A program made the translations under genes and the position numbers. The notes under the pieces were generated by a model. The model searched no databases and was not told where the DNA came from. It worked only from the letters and a program-made list of their open reading frames with translations. A DNA stretch of 64,000 bases from Caulobacter endophyticus (GTDB lineage: Bacteria > Pseudomonadota > Alphaproteobacteria > Caulobacterales > Caulobacteraceae): contig NZ_JARQWV010000010.1 in assembly GCF_029543245.1 (NCBI RefSeq), positions 1 through 64,000 on the forward strand, given 5' to 3'. Below are positions 62,393 to 64,000 of the stretch, piece by piece (positions within the stretch are counted from its first letter, which is position 1; each line of letters opens with the position of its first letter).

Positions 62393-63106
62393 ATGTCCGA
62401 GATCCTGATGCCCAAGGCGACCGCCGTCTGGCTCGTGGACAACACCTCGCTGAGCTTCGAGCAGATCGCCGACTTCTGCGGCCTGCACCCGCTGGAAGTC
62501 CGCGGCATCGCCGACGGCGAAGTGGCGCGCGACATCCGCGGCGCCGACCCCATCGGCAACGGCCAGCTGACCCGCGAAGAACTGGACAAGGCCCAGGGCA
62601 ACCCGAACTACCGCATGAAGGCCCAGGTCAGCCGTCACGCCGAGCTGCTGAAGCCGGCCAAGAAGGCCCCGCGCTACACCCCGGTGTCGCGTCGCCAGGA
62701 CCGTCCGGACGCCATCGCCTGGTTCATCCGCCACCACCCGGAAGTGACCGACGCCCAGATCTCCAAGATCCTCGGCACGACCAAGGCCACCATCGAGCAG
62801 GTGCGCAACCGCACCCACTGGAACGCGGCCAACATCAAGCCGGTCGACCCGGTGACCCTGGGCCTCGTCGGCCAGCTGGAACTCGACGCCCTCGTAAAGA
62901 AGGCCGCCGAGAAGAAGGCCAAGGACGACGCCAAGAAGGGCATCGTCGCCGAAGACCCGACCCTGCGTCCGGCGACTGAGACCGCCTACCTCACCGAGGA
63001 AGAGCAGGAAGAACGCGACATCCGCGCCTCGCGCGCCGAGCCGAAGGCCGAAGACGTGTTCGGCTCGTTCTCGGGCAATGTCGACGACGAGGAAGACGAG
63101 GACTGA
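62393..63106 (+). CDS. trcR: TrcR (DUF1013) cell cycle transcription factor
   Basis: The 237-residue protein has the DUF1013 pattern: MPKATAVWLVDNTSLSFEQIADFCGLHPLEVRGIADGE, then DPIGNGQLTREELDKAQ, and PDAIAWFIRHHPEVTDAQISKILGTTKATIEQVRNRTHWN, a helix-turn-helix. The tail is Lys-rich then acidic. In Caulobacter TrcR accompanies RNA polymerase and promotes cell-cycle gene expression. GGAGGACC precedes the start. A strong terminator follows. Confidence 0.92.
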   Translation: MSEILMPKATAVWLVDNTSLSFEQIADFCGLHPLEVRGIADGEVARDIRGADPIGNGQLTREELDKAQGNPNYRMKAQVSRHAELLKPAKKAPRYTPVSRRQDRPDAIAWFIRHHPEVTDAQISKILGTTKATIEQVRNRTHWNAANIKPVDPVTLGLVGQLELDALVKKAAEKKAKDDAKKGIVAEDPTLRPATETAYLTEEEQEERDIRASRAEPKAEDVFGSFSGNVDDEEDED

Positions 63107-63128
63107 TCCTCGTCCGAACCGGACAGCA

Positions 63129-63161
63129 AAAAGGCCCATCCGACGCTCGGATGGGCCTTTT
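63129..63161 (+). terminator. intrinsic terminator after trcR
   Basis: A 15-bp stem (aaaaggcccatccga / tcggatgggccttttt part) with a CGC loop and a T tract lies 23 bp after the trcR stop. Confidence 0.92.
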
Positions 63162-63215
63162 CTATGCCTTTCGGCCGGAGCGTGGCTCGGCACGCTCCAA
63201 ATGTTCTGTGGGCGA

Positions 63216-63250
63216 GCCTGCTAATCTGTTTCCCGCGGAAACAGGCAGGC
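63216..63250. other. two-tier hairpin between trcR and DUF465 gene
   Basis: GCCTGC pairs with GCAGGC around an inner stem CTGTTTCC-CGC-GGAAACAG, with an unpaired TAAT on one side. It abuts the stop of the minus-strand DUF465 gene. It lacks a clear U tract on the minus strand. Confidence 0.6.
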
Positions 63251-63251
63251 C

Positions 63252-63425
63252 CTAGTGGAGCCGGGCTCGAAGTCCCTCTATCTCCTCCTTGAGCCTGAGC
63301 TTCTGCCGCTTGAGCTCTCGGAGCCTGGTGGCGTCGCTACCCGGACGGTTGGTCTCCTCCTGGATCGTGCGGTCGAGGTTCTCGTGACGGGACCCCAGCT
63401 CGCGGATACGGGATTCGATGGCCAT
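63252..63425 (-). CDS. DUF465 (YdcH-like) small protein
   Basis: ATG at 63425, preceded by AAGGAGG, encodes 57 residues: MAIESRIRELGSRHENLDR, then the middle DATRLRELKRQKLRLKEEIE and end GLRARLH. This is the DUF465 pattern of a short antiparallel coiled coil. Function is unknown. It has the strongest ribosome-binding site in this part of the window. Confidence 0.87.
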   Translation of the reverse strand: MAIESRIRELGSRHENLDRTIQEETNRPGSDATRLRELKRQKLRLKEEIEGLRARLH

Positions 63426-63558
63426 CGGTTCGGCCTCCTTTTGGGCTGTTGACCGAGGGAGTGAACACCCGCTGGCCCGGACTGTCAGATCACATATGAT
63501 TGCAACCAGCAGCGCTTGACGCGGCGCCGCTTAATCCCGTGACGGACGAAAATTCACC

Positions 63559-64000
63559 ATGACGGACGCCGCAGCCCCCACCTTAAAGCCCCGCCTGGTC
63601 GTCGGAATTTCCGGCGCCTCGGGGGCGCTGTACGGCCTGCGGACCCTGGCCGCCTGCCGCGATCTGGGGGTCGAAAGCCACCTCGTCATGAGCAAGTCGG
63701 CGGCCCTGACCCTGACCCAGGAAACCGGCCTTGCGGTCGGCGACGTCGCGGCCATGGCCGACGTCGTGCACCGCGTGGGCGACGTCGGCGCCTCGATCGC
63801 CTCGGGCTCCTTCCGCACCCTGGGCATGATCGTCGCCCCCTGCTCGGTGCGGACCATGAGCGAGATCGCCACCGGCGTGACCTCGTCCCTGCTGACCCGC
63901 GCCGCCGACGTGGTGCTGAAGGAACGCCGGCCGCTGGTGCTGATGGTGCGTGAAAGCCCGCTGCACCTGGGCCACCTGCGCACCCTGACCCAGCTGGCCG
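63559..64000 (+). CDS. ubiX: flavin prenyltransferase UbiX (5' part, runs off window)
   Basis: The first 147 codons are present: PRLVVGISGASGALYGLRTL, the FMN-binding SKSAALTL, then ASGSFRTLGMIVAPCSVRTMSEIATGVTSSLLTRAADVVLKERRPLVLMVRESPLHLGHL, which is highly characteristic of UbiX/Pad1. It makes prenylated FMN for UbiD decarboxylases, here likely in ubiquinone synthesis. The 3' end lies beyond 64000. Confidence 0.96.
   Translation, partial: MTDAAAPTLKPRLVVGISGASGALYGLRTLAACRDLGVESHLVMSKSAALTLTQETGLAVGDVAAMADVVHRVGDVGASIASGSFRTLGMIVAPCSVRTMSEIATGVTSSLLTRAADVVLKERRPLVLMVRESPLHLGHLRTLTQLA

Noticed and set aside
63255-63452. Plus-strand 65-codon open frame rich in Leu/Glu
   Set aside because: It is the antisense of a clear DUF465 gene that has a strong ribosome-binding site on the minus strand.

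Overview
The window reads as a piece of chromosome from a Caulobacter-like alphaproteobacterium. GC content is very high and third positions are strongly G/C. Several genes point to this group: a DUF1465/RcdA regulator of CtrA degradation, a DUF1013/TrcR cell-cycle factor, a DUF1134/EipA-type envelope protein with a CtrA-type box, DUF1192, DUF1465 and DUF465 small proteins, and a LacI-type operator resembling the Caulobacter xylose box. No tRNA, rRNA, CRISPR array, prophage or transposase gene was seen. The only structured RNA gene identified with confidence is RNase P RNA.

Layout. 1-0.2 kb is low-complexity sequence that is probably poor at the contig end. 0.2-7.6 kb holds a DUF3089 protein, a DUF1328 membrane peptide, the CobT-like cobaltochelatase subunit coupled to a lipoprotein, two tandem small exported paralogues, ribosomal protein L28 and a DUF3617-like protein. 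7.6-16.3 kb holds an orphan MbtH-like protein, an HxlR regulator, a thiolase, a coupled pair of ACT-like small proteins, an exported MsrA, two tandem DUF4139 proteins and a PcfJ-like hypothetical. 16.3-30.6 kb is the division and cell wall (dcw) cluster on the minus strand: mraZ-rsmH-ftsL-ftsI-murE-murF-mraY-murD, then an interruption, then ftsW-murG and the DUF1134 gene. MraZ boxes lie in front of mraZ. 30.8-31.2 kb is rnpB.

31.2-48.3 kb is accessory and metabolic: a decayed toxin-antitoxin locus, a peptidoglycan amidase operon, a Baeyer-Villiger type monooxygenase, small secreted and lipoproteins, a crotonase-DUF3052-bestrophin operon, a receiver protein, a PPOX flavoprotein, a carboxylesterase, a globin-like protein lacking the heme histidine, carA, a dienelactone hydrolase, a HAD hydrolase, an acyltransferase and a VanZ-like protein. 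48.5-52.0 kb is the serine biosynthesis operon serC-(HEAGH protein)-serA with a candidate serC leader RNA. 52-60.2 kb holds a hybrid histidine kinase, PhzF, a DJ-1/PfpI protein, a GH43 glycosidase with a LacI-type operator, a nucleotidyltransferase and thiD. 60.2-64 kb holds rcdA, DUF1192, a quinone oxidoreductase, trcR, a DUF465 peptide and the start of ubiX.

At least ten bipartite palindromic intergenic repeats punctuate the window. One lies inside the 5' end of a DUF4139 reading frame. The points most worth following are that repeat-within-gene, the duplicated leader of the tandem small exported proteins, the antitoxin fused to a toxin remnant, the two TACANNTGTA boxes in front of the hydrolase that interrupts the dcw cluster, the orphan MbtH, the heme-ligand-less globin, and a Shine-Dalgarno sequence buried in a terminator hairpin. 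I found no convincing large new multi-gene system.
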